Part shown: one piece after another, positions 1 to 5,758 of the stretch
How the letters are laid out: each line of letters begins with the position of its first letter
Position numbering within the stretch: position 1 is the stretch's first letter
Source of the DNA: CAYYAQ01 sp964469555
GTDB lineage: Bacteria > Planctomycetota > UBA1135 > UBA2386
DNA length: 12,717 bases
NCBI GenBank assembly: GCA_964469555.1
Contig: CAYYAQ010000148.1
Coordinates: 1-12,717, forward strand
Direction of reading: 5' to 3'
Position numbers and translations under genes: made by a program
Notes under the pieces: model-generated
What the model was told of the DNA's origin: nothing
What the model saw: only the letters and a program-made list of their open reading frames with translations
Databases searched by the model: none

Positions 1-85
1 TCTTGTCCGACTTCTTGTCCGACTTCTTGTCCGACTTCTTGTCCGACTTCTTGTCTGCTTTCTTGTCCGTATTCTTGTCTGCCAC
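1..85 (-). CDS. rplE: Large-subunit protein L5, N-terminal fragment (probable)
   Basis: Only the first 28 codons are in the window; the gene runs off the left edge. A GTG start at 85-83 is preceded by AGGAGA with a 5-nt gap, a good ribosome binding site, and no ATG or TTG lies between it and the in-frame rplX stop. The peptide starts MADKNTDKKADK and continues as KKSD repeats, each encoded by the same 12 bases. No conserved L5 residue is reached, so the name rests on gene order: rplE follows rplX in nearly all spc operons, 39 nt downstream here. L5 binds 5S rRNA in the central protuberance and forms a bridge to the small subunit. A Lys/Ser/Asp-rich leader is not part of the usual L5 fold, which starts within a few residues of the N-terminus. 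The alternative is another spc-operon protein or an inserted small gene. Confidence 0.7.
   Translation of the reverse strand, partial: MADKNTDKKADKKSDKKSDKKSDKKSDK
2..49 (-). repeat. 12-bp tandem repeat encoding KKSD units
   Basis: On the coding strand the unit AAGAAGTCGGAC is repeated without base changes, four copies in a row before the window edge, after a diverged copy with AAAGCA in place of AAGTCG. Perfect identity at third codon positions suggests recent expansion by replication slippage, not selection on protein alone. The repeat may continue beyond the window. Confidence 0.9.
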
Positions 86-90
86 TTCTG

Positions 91-96
91 TCTCCT
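91..96 (-). promoter_or_regulatory. Ribosome binding site deciding the rplE GTG start
   Basis: AGGAGA on the minus strand, five bases before the GTG at 85-83. The reading frame is open all the way back to the rplX stop at 127-125 but holds no other usual start codon, so this site fixes the start. Confidence 0.7.
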
Positions 97-124
97 GGTC
101 GCGTGTCTTCTTCTCTTGGACGGT

Positions 125-439
125 CTACTCGAAGACCGTCCCGCATGTGCCCACACGGACCTTCTTGCCGTCCTTCACTTCCACGCGAACGCGGACACCC
201 TTGCCCGCGGTCTCGCTGTAGAGAAGGACCTTGCTGATATCGATGGGGAACTCCCTGCGCGTCCTGCCACCCTTCGGGCTCTGCTGGGACGGTTTCTCGT
301 GCTTCCAACAGAGGTTCACGCCCTCGACGACGACTTTCTCGTCCTCGATGACCTGTTCGACGTTGCGAGGCTGGTTGGACTTGTCGGCGCCCGAAATGAC
401 GACGACCTTGTCTCCGACTTTGATTCGGCACTTGGCCAT
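125..439 (-). CDS. rplX: Large-subunit protein L24
   Basis: 104 residues, normal for bacterial L24, an early-assembly protein that binds 23S rRNA near its 5' end at the exit-tunnel side. Recognised from the start (MAKCRIKVGDKVVVISGADK), the central VVVEGVN block (about residues 36-42), the following KHEKP segment and the basic C-terminal half with VKDGKKVRVGT. The ATG at 439-437 overlaps the rplN stop as TGATG, so translation is probably coupled. Odd point: in the KOW motif, where the family has a KGKxGKV-like loop after ISGxDK, this protein reads ADKSNQPRNVEQV, so the usual glycines are gone while flanking blocks are intact. Identity is secure. Confidence 0.95.
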   Translation of the reverse strand: MAKCRIKVGDKVVVISGADKSNQPRNVEQVIEDEKVVVEGVNLCWKHEKPSQQSPKGGRTRREFPIDISKVLLYSETAGKGVRVRVEVKDGKKVRVGTCGTVFE

Positions 440-807
440 CAGACGACTTCCTCCGCGAGCGAAACGATCTTCATGAAGTTGCGGTCGCGCAATTCGCGGG
501 CGACCGCGCCGAAGATGCGAGTGCCCTTCGGGTTCTTGTCGGCGTCGATGACAACCATCGCGTTGGTGTCGAAGCGAATGTAGGTGCCGTCGTTGCGTCG
601 GACGGCTTTCGAGGTGCGCACAACGACGCCCTTGATCACCTGGCCCGACTTCACCTCGCCGTTCGGCAGGGCCTTCTTGACCGTCGCAACGATGATGTCA
701 CCGAGGGAGGCGTAGCGTCGGCGGCTACCGCCCAGCACCGTGATGCACTGCGCTCTTTTGGCGCCGCTGTTGTCGGCGACGTCGAGCATTGTCATTTCCT
801 GGATCAT
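439..807 (-). CDS. rplN: Large-subunit protein L14
   Basis: 122 residues, exactly the usual length. L14 is a beta-barrel 23S rRNA-binding protein at the subunit interface; with L19 it forms part of an intersubunit bridge, and it is the landing site for the silencing factor RsfS. The start MIQEMTMLDVADNSGAK, the GDIIVATVKKA block (about residues 37-47), VVVRTSKAVRR (61-71) and the C-terminal ARELRD..FMKIVSLAEEV are all family hallmarks. It lies 46 nt after rpsQ with only a weak AGGT before the ATG, and its TGA overlaps the rplX ATG. Confidence 0.98.
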   Translation of the reverse strand: MIQEMTMLDVADNSGAKRAQCITVLGGSRRRYASLGDIIVATVKKALPNGEVKSGQVIKGVVVRTSKAVRRNDGTYIRFDTNAMVVIDADKNPKGTRIFGAVARELRDRNFMKIVSLAEEVV

Positions 808-853
808 CGTGGGTACCTGGCTGGGATTATCTGATTGCGGGGTCCGGCTGCGG

Positions 854-1141
854 CTAGTCGACTGGCACGCGGTGGACGATGTTCAAGAGGCGGAAGCGCT
901 TCAACTTGGAGAGAGGGCGGGTCACCGTGATCTCGACGGTGTCGCCGATACGCGCCTCGTTCTTCTCGTCGTGAGCGTGCAATTTCAACTGACGACGAAT
1001 GAACTTCTCGTAGACGGGGTGCCTCACGAGCCGCTCCACCACCACGGTGATGGTCTTGTCCCTCTTGTCGGACGAGACCTTGCCCTGGTAGACCTTGCGC
1101 ACGTTGCGCTTCTTCTGGTCGGGTTCCTGTGCTTTCGTCAT
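854..1141 (-). CDS. rpsQ: Small-subunit protein S17
   Basis: 95 residues. S17 is a primary 16S rRNA-binding OB-fold protein of the 5' domain. Recognised by GKVSSDKRDKTITVVVER (about residues 20-37), the HPVYEKFIRR segment, HAHDE, the GDTVEITVTRPLSKLKRFRL block and a short C-terminus. The first dozen residues (TKAQEPDQKKRN) are a charged leader a little longer than in Escherichia coli. It starts 7 nt after rpmC, with AGGT about 6 nt before the ATG; the rpmC stop lies within that stretch. Confidence 0.97.
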   Translation of the reverse strand: MTKAQEPDQKKRNVRKVYQGKVSSDKRDKTITVVVERLVRHPVYEKFIRRQLKLHAHDEKNEARIGDTVEITVTRPLSKLKRFRLLNIVHRVPVD

Positions 1142-1148
1142 TGTCTAC

Positions 1149-1379
1149 CTATGCGTTTTCGGTCGTGGTGGCTGCAGTCTTCTTGGCTTCCACCTCGCGC
1201 TCACGCAAGACGGTCTTGATGCGAGCGATCGTGCGTCGAATCTGATTCCGGCGCGAGGGGTTCGACCCGCCGTCTGCCGACGAGCGGAAACTGATGTCGA
1301 ACGATTCCTTGCGAAGGTCCAGCAGCATGCTGGTGAGTTCGGGAGTGTCTTCTCCACGAATGTCTTTGAGCTTAATCAT
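1149..1379 (-). CDS. rpmC: Large-subunit protein L29
   Basis: 76 residues. L29 is a two-helix protein beside the tunnel exit, next to L23, and part of the docking region for SRP and trigger factor. The diagnostic part is NPSRRNQIRRTIARIKTVLRERE (about residues 40-62), preceded by LLDLRKESFDISFR. The frame is open 45 codons further upstream into rplP, but the L29 family starts at MIKLKDIR, and this ATG (1379-1377) overlaps the rplP stop as TGATG, which settles the start. The last ~12 residues (KKTAATTTENA) are a short Ala/Thr tail beyond the usual end. Confidence 0.95.
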   Translation of the reverse strand: MIKLKDIRGEDTPELTSMLLDLRKESFDISFRSSADGGSNPSRRNQIRRTIARIKTVLREREVEAKKTAATTTENA

Positions 1380-1789
1380 CACAGATGCCTCTTGCGGATC
1401 ATGCGCACCTTGACTGGCAGCTTGTGCGCGCAACGGTTCATGGCCTTCTTGGCGATGTCCTCGGCGCAGCCACCGATTTCGTAGAGGACGGTGCCCGGCT
1501 TCACGACGGCGCACCAGAAATCGATGTCGCCCTTGCCCTTGCCTTGCCGCGTCTCTGCCGGACGACCGGTGACGGACTTCTGCGGGAAGATGCGGATCCA
1601 GATCTTGGCGTCGGGCGCATTACGGGTGCAGGCCACGCGGCCCGCCTCGATGTTGCGAGCGGTGATCCAACCGGGCTCGAGAGCCTGCAGGCCGAATTCG
1701 CCGAACTCGACCTTGTTGCCCCGCGACGCGACGCCGCGGATTCGACCACGGTGCATCTTGCGGTGCTTGACTCGTTTGGGCATCAACAT
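1379..1789 (-). CDS. rplP: Large-subunit protein L16
   Basis: 136 residues, exactly as in most bacteria. L16 organises the A-site region of the 50S subunit and contacts the tRNA elbow. The start MLMPKRVKHRKMHRGR, the GLQALEPGWITARNIEAGR block (about residues 33-51), the TRQGKGKGDIDFW segment near the position hydroxylated in other bacteria (Arg81 of E. coli) and GGCAEDIAKKAM (105-116) identify it. An AGGGA ribosome binding site overlaps the rpsC stop codon about 6 nt before the ATG; the gap to rpsC is 9 nt. Confidence 0.98.
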   Translation of the reverse strand: MLMPKRVKHRKMHRGRIRGVASRGNKVEFGEFGLQALEPGWITARNIEAGRVACTRNAPDAKIWIRIFPQKSVTGRPAETRQGKGKGDIDFWCAVVKPGTVLYEIGGCAEDIAKKAMNRCAHKLPVKVRMIRKRHL

Positions 1790-1798
1790 GGCAGTTCC

Positions 1799-2482
1799 CT
1801 ATTGGGGCTTCTCGATCGTGGAACGGACGGGGAGTAGGCCGGCGGTGGTCTCGCGCGGGCCGAGTTCGCCCTTGAAGATCCAAACCTTGATGCCGATGGC
1901 GCCAGACTTGGTGACGGAGAGAGCCGTGCCGTAGTCGAGTTGCGCGCGGAGCGTCGTGCACGGGATGCGGCCCTTGCGGACATAGCCAACGCGGGCCATC
2001 TCGGCGCCCATCAGGCGACCGGCCACCCGGATCTTGATGCCCTTGGCGCCAGCGGCCATGGTGGTCTCGGCGGTCTTCTTCAGCGCGCGACGGTAGTTCA
2101 TGCGCTTGCCGAGCATCTCGCCGATCGACTCGGCGACCAGGGTGGATTCCAGCTCTGGGCGGTGGATCTCGATGATCTTCATCCGCACCGGTTGCTTGGT
2201 CAGCTTCTCGAGGTCCTCGCGGAACTTGTCGACCTTCGCGCCCTTCTTGCCGATCAGGATGCCCGGTCGCGCCGTGTGCAGGAACACCGTGATCATGTCA
2301 CCGGTGCGCTCGATCTCGACCCGCGGGATGGCCGCGAACACCCATTCCTTCTTGATGTAGCGGCGGATCTTCTGGTCTTCGATCAGCAGGCGAGCGAAGT
2401 CCTTGCGCGGGGCGTACCAACGAGAACGCCATTGTTCGGTGATAGCGATGCGAAAGCCGGTTGGGTGGGTTTTCTGGCCCAT
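1799..2482 (-). CDS. rpsC: Small-subunit protein S3
   Basis: 227 residues. S3 sits on the head of the 30S subunit at the mRNA entry tunnel, where it contributes to helicase activity. It has the N-terminal MGQKTHPTGFR, the KH-type RNA-binding segment with ARPGILIGKKGAKV (about residues 71-84), and the C-terminal domain with GRLMGAEMAR and GAIGIKVWIFKGE. The frame stays open far upstream through rplV, but the family start and an AGGAG five bases before ATG 2482 fix the N-terminus; that site lies in the last codons of rplV, whose stop is 2 nt away. The W(R)SRWYAP(R)KDFA block with a long EDQKIRRYIKKE stretch recalls planctomycete S3 proteins. Confidence 0.97.
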   Translation of the reverse strand: MGQKTHPTGFRIAITEQWRSRWYAPRKDFARLLIEDQKIRRYIKKEWVFAAIPRVEIERTGDMITVFLHTARPGILIGKKGAKVDKFREDLEKLTKQPVRMKIIEIHRPELESTLVAESIGEMLGKRMNYRRALKKTAETTMAAGAKGIKIRVAGRLMGAEMARVGYVRKGRIPCTTLRAQLDYGTALSVTKSGAIGIKVWIFKGELGPRETTAGLLPVRSTIEKPQ

Positions 2483-2484
2483 GC

Positions 2485-3009
2485 TTACTCCTGGTCCTTC
2501 TCCGCCGAATCGTCGGCGTCGGTTTCTTCTGCGTCGGTCGCTTCCGTGTCGGTCGCTTCGGTGGACTCCTCGGTGGTCTCCTCGGTGGTCTCCTCGGTGG
2601 TCTCCTCGACCTGAGGCGTTTCCGGCGACTCTTCCGTGGTCTCCTCGGACTCGTCGATAGCGGTGAGTCCCGGATCGGCGACCTTGATGTGGATGTGGCA
2701 GGTGCGGCGGCGGAACGGGAGGGCTCGGCCCATCGCGCTCGGACGGAACCGCATGCGACCTTGCAGCAGCGGGCCGTCGCTGGCGACTGCGAAGCTGACG
2801 ACGAGGCGACTCGCGCGGACGTCGGGATTCTGCAGCGCGTTCGCGACTGCCGAGGCAAGCACCTTGCGCACGTAGACCGAGGCACGGTGATTGTCGTTGG
2901 CGAGGGTGTCGAGGGCCTGGCTCGCGGTGCGCCCACGGACGAGGTCCATGACGAGGCGTGCCTTGCGGACACCCATGCGTGCGTAGCGGTGACTTGCTCT
3001 GAACTCCAT
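2485..3009 (-). CDS. rplV: Large-subunit protein L22 with acidic C-terminal tail
   Basis: 174 residues against about 110 in most bacteria. Residues 1-115 are a complete L22: RMGVRKARLVMDLVRG (11-26), the VRKVLASAVANA helix and the tunnel-reaching hairpin (about 80-105), ending in CHIHIKVADPG. L22 binds all 23S rRNA domains and lines the peptide exit tunnel, where macrolide-resistance changes occur. From residue 117 on the protein is a low-complexity tail of Glu, Thr, Asp, Ser and Ala, partly built from perfect 12-bp repeats. The core ends on the solvent side, so the tail could stay outside the tunnel (inference). GAGGA lies 5 nt before the ATG, just after the rpsS stop 12 nt away. Confidence 0.96.
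   Translation of the reverse strand: MEFRASHRYARMGVRKARLVMDLVRGRTASQALDTLANDNHRASVYVRKVLASAVANALQNPDVRASRLVVSFAVASDGPLLQGRMRFRPSAMGRALPFRRRTCHIHIKVADPGLTAIDESEETTEESPETPQVEETTEETTEETTEESTEATDTEATDAEETDADDSAEKDQE
2569..2604 (-). repeat. 12-bp tandem repeat in the L22 tail
   Basis: Three perfect adjacent copies of the coding-strand unit GAGACCACCGAG (plus strand CTCGGTGGTCTC) encode Glu/Thr runs in the acidic tail of L22. Partial copies extend on both sides, and a looser Thr/Asp/Ala-Glu pattern continues to the C-terminus. Base-level identity suggests recent slippage expansion. Confidence 0.9.
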
Positions 3010-3021
3010 CGTGGTCCTCGC

Positions 3022-3288
3022 CTATCTGTCCTTCTTGTGGTGGCCGCGGAAGATGCGGGTCGGCGCGAATTCGCCGAGCTTGTGGCCCACCATGTCCTCT
3101 GTGACGTAGCAACGAATGTGGGTGCGCCCGTTGTGGACCATGAACGTGTGGCCAACGAACTCCGGCGTGATGGTGCACGCGCGGGCCCAGGTCGTGATCG
3201 GATCACGAGAGCTGGTCTGGTTCAGCCGATCGACCTTGAGGGCGAGCTTCGCGTCGACATAGGGCCCTTTCTTGATACTTCTACTCAT
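3022..3288 (-). CDS. rpsS: Small-subunit protein S19
   Basis: 88 residues. S19 forms a complex with S13 at the top of the 30S head close to the A- and P-site tRNAs. Diagnostic parts are MSRSIKKGPYVD at the start, TWARACTITPEFVGHTFMVHNGR (about residues 33-55), and VGHKLGEFAPTR with a basic C-terminus (RGHHKKDR). TAGGAG stands a few bases before the ATG; a near-copy of this leader segment occurs 16 nt further upstream. The gap to rplB is 39 nt. Confidence 0.98.
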   Translation of the reverse strand: MSRSIKKGPYVDAKLALKVDRLNQTSSRDPITTWARACTITPEFVGHTFMVHNGRTHIRCYVTEDMVGHKLGEFAPTRIFRGHHKKDR

Positions 3289-3327
3289 CGTCTCCTACCT
3301 GAAGTGTCTCTTACCTGAGTTCAGCCT

Positions 3328-4176
3328 CTACTTGCCCTGGGTGTGCTTGCCGCGCTTACGCCCGCGGATGATGTACTTGGCCGACTTGGCCTTGCGGCTG
3401 CGAGTGCGACCGCCCTTGGCAGGCTTGCCCCACGGTGAACACGGGTGGCGACCGCCACCCTTGCGACCCTCGCCACCACCCATGGGGTGCGCGACCGGGT
3501 TCATGGACGTGCCGCGGTTGTGCGGGCGACGACCCTTGTGACGGATGCGCCCGGCCTTGCCCCAACGAACGTTCTGATAGTCGAGGTTGCCGACCTGCCC
3601 GATCGTCGCGCGGCAGCGCACGTGGACGCGGCGGGTCTCGCCGGACGGGAGCACCAGGATGGCGTAGTCACCATCGCGCGCCTGCAGCTGGCAATACATA
3701 CCGGCCGAACGGGCGAGCTGGCCGCCGCGGCCCGGCTTGAGTTCGACGTTGTGCACCATCAGCCCCAGCGGGATATTGCTGAGAGGCATCGAGTTGCCAT
3801 GTTCGGGGTCGACGCGATCACCTGAGACAACGGTGGCGCCGACAGCCAGGTCGCGCGGCGCCAGGATGTAGCGCTTCTCGCCGTCCGCGTAGTGGATGAG
3901 GGCGATGTCGGCGTTGCGGTTCGGATCGTATTCCAGCGCCGCGACCTTCCCCGGGACGTCGAACTTGTTGCGCTTGAAGTCGATGATGCGATACAGGCGC
4001 CGCGCTCCACCACCGCGGAATCGCGAGGTGATGTGACCGTGGGCGTTGCGCCCGCCGGTCGTCTTGATGCGCTCGGTGAGGCTCTTCTCCGGACGCTTCT
4101 TCGTCAGGTGGGAGAAGTCCAGGACGGACGACTTGCGGCGCCCTGGAGAAGTCGGCTTGTAGACCTTGATCGGCAT
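3328..4176 (-). CDS. rplB: Large-subunit protein L2
   Basis: 282 residues, close to the usual 270-280. L2 is a primary 23S rRNA-binding protein needed for subunit association and close to the peptidyl transferase centre. Seen: MPIKVYKPTSPGRR, the SFR-type block ITSRFRGGGARRLYR (about 49-63), the OB/SH3-like core with YILAPRDLAVG, and the C-terminal GTSMNPVAHPMGGGEGR segment. In that loop the His that aligns with E. coli His229 is kept, but the preceding residue is Ala where most bacteria have Asp. AGGAAG precedes the ATG and spans the end of the 12-nt rplW-rplB gap. Identity is secure. Confidence 0.98.
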   Translation of the reverse strand: MPIKVYKPTSPGRRKSSVLDFSHLTKKRPEKSLTERIKTTGGRNAHGHITSRFRGGGARRLYRIIDFKRNKFDVPGKVAALEYDPNRNADIALIHYADGEKRYILAPRDLAVGATVVSGDRVDPEHGNSMPLSNIPLGLMVHNVELKPGRGGQLARSAGMYCQLQARDGDYAILVLPSGETRRVHVRCRATIGQVGNLDYQNVRWGKAGRIRHKGRRPHNRGTSMNPVAHPMGGGEGRKGGGRHPCSPWGKPAKGGRTRSRKAKSAKYIIRGRKRGKHTQGK

Positions 4177-4188
4177 GGTGGATGCTTC

Positions 4189-4479
4189 CTACGTGAGGTC
4201 GATGGCGAAGCCGTCCTTGAGGGTGACGATGGCCTTCTTCCAAGGAGAGGTCCGACCGGGCCGACCGAGGAATCGGCGCAGCTTGCTCGGCATGTTGTGG
4301 ACGTTGACCCTCGCGACCTTCACTTCGAAGATCGCCTCGATAGCCTTCTTCACCTCGCTCTTGTTGGCCTTCGAATGGACCCGGAACGAGTACTGGTTGC
4401 GGTTCTCCTGAAGGTTGCTGGATTTCTCCGTCAGCAGGGGCTTCTTGATGATGTCGTAGTATTGCTCGGCGCTGGCCAT
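4189..4479 (-). CDS. rplW: Large-subunit protein L23
   Basis: 96 residues, normal for bacterial L23, the protein at the tunnel exit that docks trigger factor and SRP. The family signature IIKKPLLTEKS (about residues 10-20), FRVHSKANKSEVKKAIEAIF (32-51), VKVARVNVHNMPSK and the C-terminal KKAIVTLKDG are all present. The frame is open a further 150 codons upstream inside rplD, but the L23 start is MASAEQYYDI, and this ATG overlaps the rplD stop as TGATG, so it is the likely start and is probably translationally coupled to rplD. Confidence 0.97.
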   Translation of the reverse strand: MASAEQYYDIIKKPLLTEKSSNLQENRNQYSFRVHSKANKSEVKKAIEAIFEVKVARVNVHNMPSKLRRFLGRPGRTSPWKKAIVTLKDGFAIDLT

Positions 4480-5114
4480 CAGTTCTTGTCTCCCTTGGAG
4501 GCCATCTTCGCTTCGAGCTTCGCCATCGCCCCGGACGTCAGCACCAGGTTGCGCCGCTTGAGGACCGAGAGGGCATTGAGATCGACCAGGGGCGAGACGT
4601 CGACCTGGGGCACGTTGCGAAGAGACAGATACAGGTTGCGGTCGTGCTCTTCCGTGACGACGAGCACGCTGCGCTCGAGGCCGAGCGCGGTCAGCACTGC
4701 GACGGCGTCCTTGGTGCACGGCTTGTCGGTCGGCCAGCCATCGGCCAGACAGACTTCGCCGTCCTGGAACTTGGTGAAGAGGGCGTTGCGGAGGGCGACC
4801 CGACGAGCCTTCGTCGGCATGTGATAGGAGTAGTCGCGGGGCTTCGGTCCGAAGGCCGTGCCGCCACCGCGCCAGTGCACCACCTTCTTCGAACCCATGC
4901 GGGCCCGACCGGTGTGCTTCTGCTTCCACATCTTGCTGTTCGGACCGGCGACCTCGCCACGGGACTTGGTCTTCGCGTTGCCCTGGCGGAGGTTCGCCTC
5001 ATACATCACGACGGCGTCCTTCAGCGTACGGACGAGCACGCGCTCACCGAAGCGCGATTCGTCCACCGTCTGCGTTGAGACGGAGCCACCGGAATAGACT
5101 TTGACCTCGACCAT
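4479..5114 (-). CDS. rplD: Large-subunit protein L4
   Basis: 211 residues, a normal length. L4 binds domain I of 23S rRNA, and its long loop lines the exit tunnel; in gammaproteobacteria it also represses the S10 operon through the leader RNA. Seen: MVEVKVYSGG, the loop WKQKHTGRARMGS (about 63-75; most bacteria have Gly where this has His after the second Lys), RGGGTAFGPKPRDYS and the C-terminal domain with ERSVLVVTEEHDRNLYLSLRNV. AAGAGGA five bases before the ATG is among the best ribosome binding sites in the window. The upstream neighbour should be rplC but is rpsJ, 157 nt away. This gene is intact and unfused. Confidence 0.96.
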   Translation of the reverse strand: MVEVKVYSGGSVSTQTVDESRFGERVLVRTLKDAVVMYEANLRQGNAKTKSRGEVAGPNSKMWKQKHTGRARMGSKKVVHWRGGGTAFGPKPRDYSYHMPTKARRVALRNALFTKFQDGEVCLADGWPTDKPCTKDAVAVLTALGLERSVLVVTEEHDRNLYLSLRNVPQVDVSPLVDLNALSVLKRRNLVLTSGAMAKLEAKMASKGDKN

Positions 5115-5271
5115 CGTTGTCCTCTTTGCGAGTGTGCACCTTGCGAGCGTTCACCGAAGAAGCGGTGCGGGAGCTCTTGGGGTGTATGGCGCAGGGCATG
5201 ACGCGCCCCGCTCGTTAGTTGCCAGCTCGTTTTCCCGCGCCGGCTGCCGCCAGCGAAGGAGCCTGTCGGGC
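5115..5271 (-). other. rpsJ-rplD spacer lacking rplC
   Basis: 157 nt on the coding strand between the rpsJ stop and the rplD ATG, where the L3 gene (about 210 codons) normally lies. All three minus frames were read by eye; none contains a recognisable L3 segment such as the N-terminal GxxKxGMTxxF block or the central HRxxGSIG-type loop. An open frame of roughly 50 codons from ATG 5199 runs into rplD in another frame but has no good ribosome binding site. GGCGC and GCGCC can pair in the middle of the spacer, forming a modest stem. Confidence 0.85.
5120..5125 (-). promoter_or_regulatory. Ribosome binding site of rplD
   Basis: AGAGGA five bases before the rplD ATG. It matters because rplD is not preceded by the usual rplC stop, so this site would have to start L4 synthesis without coupling to rplC. 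Confidence 0.7.
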
Positions 5272-5577
5272 TCAGGCCTTGATGCGGATGTCCACGCCTG
5301 CCGGCATGTTGAGCTTGCTCAGGGCATCCAGTGTCTTGGAGGTGGGTTCAGAGATGAAGATCAGCCGCTTGTGCGTGCGGATCTCGAACTGTTCCCGGCT
5401 CTTCTTGTCGATATGGGGCGAGCGCAACACCGTGTAACGCTCGATCTTGGTGGGAAGCGGAACGGGTCCAGAGACCCGCGCACCGGTTCGCTTGGACGTC
5501 TCCACGATGTCCAACGCTGCCTGGTCCAAGGCCTCGTAGTCGTAGGCCTCCATCCGGATCTGGATCTTGTCTTGCAT
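5272..5577 (-). CDS. rpsJ: Small-subunit protein S10
   Basis: 101 residues from the ATG at 5577, the usual length. S10 belongs to the 30S head and, with NusB, takes part in transcription antitermination. Recognised by KIQIRMEAYDYEALDQAA (about 4-21), SGPVPLPTKIERYTVLRSPHIDKKSREQFEIRTHKRL (46-83) and the C-terminal NMPAGVDIRIKA. The frame also opens at a GTG at 5610, which would add eleven residues (VSNDDPISPA-type) not typical of S10. Neither start has a convincing Shine-Dalgarno sequence, so the ATG is chosen on family length. First gene of the S10 operon; rplC should follow but does not. Confidence 0.96.
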   Translation of the reverse strand: MQDKIQIRMEAYDYEALDQAALDIVETSKRTGARVSGPVPLPTKIERYTVLRSPHIDKKSREQFEIRTHKRLIFISEPTSKTLDALSKLNMPAGVDIRIKA

Positions 5578-5652
5578 TGCGGGGGAAATCGGGTCGTCGT
5601 TTGAGACCACCCTTTCAGATCATGGGACTCAGGGGGGCGATAAGCACACGGA

Positions 5653-5740
5653 CCGCGTGACTACGAGTCGCGCGGCTCAGGGTCGGTTTCGACCGTAACT
5701 TGTTGTTCTTCAGGGGCTTAGAGCCTTGCTCTCAAACCCC
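5653..5740 (-). promoter_or_regulatory. Structured leader of the S10 operon (three hairpins)
   Basis: Three stems follow one another downstream of the promoter candidate. The first (5740-5713) pairs GGGG with CCCC, then UUU with AAG, then AGAGC with GCUCU, one bulged G, loop AAG: 12 pairs. The second (5694-5681) is a perfect GGTCG/CGACC stem with loop AAAC. The third (5675-5653) pairs CCGCGCGACT with AGTCACGCGG around loop CGT with one C-A mismatch. None is followed by a U tract, so they do not look like plain terminators. In E. coli L4 represses this operon through leader hairpins; a similar role is possible but unproven. Confidence 0.45.
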
Positions 5741-5758
5741 CGTACAATGGAGGGGCGA

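Noticed and set aside
3..221. A plus-strand repeat protein with LSDF units
   Set aside because: It is the reverse complement of the KKSD repeat and rplX. The minus frame has the start codon and ribosome binding site.
2483..3178. Extension of the rpsC frame upstream for about 230 codons, suggesting a fusion protein
   Set aside because: The extra part is out-of-frame rplV and rpsS. The S3 family start with AGGAG lies at 2482.
5050..5199. A small open frame from ATG 5199 as an L3 remnant or new small gene
   Set aside because: About 50 codons, no good ribosome binding site, runs into rplD in another frame, and no L3 motif is present.
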